From the NCBI GenBank assembly GCA_937860055.1, contig CALMBO010000028.1, positions 209,881 through 273,880 on the forward strand: a stretch of 64,000 nucleotides of DNA, in the 5' to 3' direction. Below, in pieces: positions 62,385 to 64,000 of the stretch (positions are counted from its first letter, which is position 1; every line of letters begins with the position of its first letter). The position numbers were made by a program, and so were the translations under genes. Source of the DNA: an uncultured Verrucomicrobiota bacterium. Its GTDB lineage: Bacteria > Verrucomicrobiota > Kiritimatiellia > CAIQIC01 > Lenti-01. Below the pieces are notes generated by a model. It saw only the letters and a program-made list of their open reading frames with translations, was not told the DNA's origin and made no database searches.

Positions 62385-63386
62385 TTATTCTTCGGGGACG
62401 GGCCAGAGGAACTGGCCCGTCTTCCGATGGTGCAGGAGGGTCCGGATGGATTGTTCGGATTTCCGCTCGACGGCTTCGAGGGTATTGAAGGCGTTGTGGG
62501 GGGTGAACAGCACGTTGGCATGGCCGCGGAGCCGCAACAGGGCCTGGTTGTCGGCGGTGAGGCCGGCCGGATTGCCTGTGCGCAGGGCGGGGGCGAGGGT
62601 GGATTCCTCGTTGTAGACATCGAGGGCGACGCCGGAAAGGCGGCCTTCGGCCAGCGCCGTTTCGAGCACGGCGGCCGGCGTGAATTCGCCGCGGGCGATG
62701 TTGACGAGGATGGGCTTTCGCCGGGCCTTGGCCAGGAGGTCGCGGGTGAAATAGGCGCGGTTGCGGGGCGTGAGGTTCATGGCGCACACGATGATGTCCG
62801 CCTCGGCAAGGGCTTCTTCCGGCGTGGCATAGGCGACATCGGCGTGCCGCCGGACGGGATCCACGCCCCGCACGATGAGGCCGAGGGCACTGGCAATGCT
62901 CCAGATTTCGTAGCCGATGTGGCCCACGCCGAAAAGCGCCATGGTCTTGCCCGGATTTTCCCGGCCGGACAGGTGGTCGCGCCGGAAACGGTCGAATTCG
63001 GCGATTTGGCGCGGCAGGCGGCGGAGCAGGGCCGTCCAGAGCAGCATGGCTTGTTCGGCGACGGCGCGGACGCAGTAGAGGGGCAGATAGCCGAGAGGCG
63101 GACAGGAGGCGCCTACCGAATCCCGATAGGCGAAGAGATGGTCGTAGCCGGTGGAGCGCGTCAGAATGCCGCGAAGGGCGGGTGCCCATTCCGGAGGGAA
63201 AATGGATTGCGTGCGGAGGCTGACGATGGGAGCGGGAGGCGCCGGGTGGCCGGCTTCCTGGATGGTCAGGGGCGTATGGCCCACGCGCAGGCCGGCCCCG
63301 GCGGCATAGTGCAGGAGCCGCTCGGCTTCTTCGGCGAACGCCTCGTAGAAGAAGGCGTCGAGGTTCTCGGCGGGTGCGCCCGGCAT
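62385..63386 (-). CDS. D-isomer specific 2-hydroxyacid dehydrogenase
   Basis: A 333-residue NAD-dependent dehydrogenase. The cofactor motif is LFGVGHIGYE (near 153). The catalytic residues are Arg in VNIARGEF, Glu in LDVYNEES and His in FTPHNAFNT. The N-terminal catalytic half is shorter than in SerA and there is no ACT domain. It is likely a lactate, glyoxylate or hydroxypyruvate reductase; the substrate is uncertain. It lies three bases downstream of the coiled-coil protein gene. Confidence 0.9.
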   Translation of the reverse strand: MPGAPAENLDAFFYEAFAEEAERLLHYAAGAGLRVGHTPLTIQEAGHPAPPAPIVSLRTQSIFPPEWAPALRGILTRSTGYDHLFAYRDSVGASCPPLGYLPLYCVRAVAEQAMLLWTALLRRLPRQIAEFDRFRRDHLSGRENPGKTMALFGVGHIGYEIWSIASALGLIVRGVDPVRRHADVAYATPEEALAEADIIVCAMNLTPRNRAYFTRDLLAKARRKPILVNIARGEFTPAAVLETALAEGRLSGVALDVYNEESTLAPALRTGNPAGLTADNQALLRLRGHANVLFTPHNAFNTLEAVERKSEQSIRTLLHHRKTGQFLWPVPEE

Positions 63387-63389
63387 GGC

Positions 63390-63995
63390 CTAGGGAATGG
63401 AAACGGGCTTGTCGGCGGGGGGCTGGACTTCTTCCAGGACCGGCTGGAGATGTTCGAGCGTCAGGTCGGGTTGGCCGACCGCCGGCTCTTCGACGGCGGG
63501 GATGACAGGTTCGGCCGCCGCCTTTTCTTCGGGTTTCGGTCCGGCCTTGGATTTCTTCCGGGCCTTTTCCCTGGGCGCGGGGGCCGGTTCCCCGGCAGAT
63601 TCCTCCTTCGCCGGTTCCGCGACGGCGGCTTTCTCCGCCGAGAATTTTTCGGCGGAGGTGTTCTCCACGGCGGCGGCTTCGGCCGGGACAGCGGCCTCGG
63701 CAGGCGCGGGAACCGGAGAGGGCGCGCGGGCTGTTCCGCGGACAAAGTAGAAGCCCAGGGCCACCACTGCCAGGAAGAAGAAAACCACCAAAGCGGTCAT
63801 GCGGCGCTCGGCCCGGCGCATCACCTCTCGCAGAAGCTGTTCGGATTCGCGCGAACGGTGGATCAGGTCCGTGATCGTGCGGGAGGCGGCCTTCTGCGAC
63901 TCGTCCATGGCGGAGAGGGTGTTGTTGAGATTGCCCATGCTGTCGGTCAGGCGGCGGTTGTTCTCCATGCCGTTTTCGAGCTGCTGCTTGAACAT
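63390..63995 (-). CDS. Coiled-coil single-pass membrane protein, partial at window edge
   Basis: At least 201 residues; the frame stays open to the window end, so the true start may lie beyond it. Residues 1-65 form a probable coiled coil (ENNRRLTDSMGNLNNTLSAM and following heptads). Residues 68-86 form one membrane helix, and the rest is an Ala/Pro/Glu-rich low-complexity tail with a lysine-rich patch. No family is recognised; the architecture suggests an envelope or division-related scaffold. Confidence 0.65.
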   Translation of the reverse strand: MFKQQLENGMENNRRLTDSMGNLNNTLSAMDESQKAASRTITDLIHRSRESEQLLREVMRRAERRMTALVVFFFLAVVALGFYFVRGTARAPSPVPAPAEAAVPAEAAAVENTSAEKFSAEKAAVAEPAKEESAGEPAPAPREKARKKSKAGPKPEEKAAAEPVIPAVEEPAVGQPDLTLEHLQPVLEEVQPPADKPVSIP

Positions 63996-64000
63996 CGTCA

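Overview
The window is GC-rich bacterial chromosome with dense, mostly housekeeping gene content: 66 protein genes and two tRNAs, with no transposase, prophage or CRISPR array seen. Several features suggest a member of the PVC superphylum, possibly Kiritimatiellota or a relative. These are a MurA with Asp in place of the catalytic Cys (as in Chlamydia), a type II secretion-like pseudopilin, an anaerobe-type hybrid cluster protein, an ECF sigma factor with a toroid-type membrane partner, and many small palindromic intergenic repeats. This placement is an inference, because there is no rRNA in the window.

Layout: 0-6.1 kb is one minus-strand run (two peptide-type ABC ATPases, O-antigen ligase, glycosyltransferase, THUMP methyltransferase, polysaccharide deacetylase). 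6.1-12.3 kb holds an MBL hydrolase, NudC, a sugar-nucleotide epimerase, CinA/PncC, a sigma-70 factor and NrdR. 12.4-18.1 kb is a sulfur/nitrosative-stress island: a four-module CoA-disulfide reductase fusion, then Rrf2, ferredoxin and Hcp. 18.2-25.9 kb has a second Rrf2 regulator, small membrane proteins, HemW, ApbE with an FMN-binding partner, HypC, pyruvate kinase and a HAD phosphatase. 26-33 kb has FtsH, FolP, an ArfB-like factor, MurA, GlmS and a pseudopilin. 33-39.5 kb has a DUF212 protein, an AbiEi-like protein, a subtilase, the trx-fmdB-arcC-PPC operon, tRNA-Lys and MgtE.

39.5-53.6 kb is origin-associated: mnmE, mnmG (carrying two perfect parS sites), an ECF sigma/anti-sigma/toroid module, dnaA, a DnaA-box-rich dnaA-dnaN gap, dnaN, tRNA-Gln and a GAF-type PTS enzyme I. 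53.6-64 kb has a membrane protein, a nitroreductase, HAD phosphatases, a lipid acyltransferase/glycosyltransferase/lipoyl synthase run, a DUF1015 protein, an RlmI-like methyltransferase, a BtuF-like lipoprotein, a 2-hydroxyacid dehydrogenase and a partial coiled-coil membrane protein.

The + strand is C-rich to the left of about 41 kb and G-rich to its right. The switch coincides with mnmG and its parS sites, about 8.7 kb from the best DnaA-box cluster. Every convergent gene junction longer than 100 bp is filled by one of three palindromic repeat families. The most striking family is a pair of 26-bp palindromes set exactly 78 bp apart, found at three loci. Coordinates and motif matches were read by eye; no database search was run.
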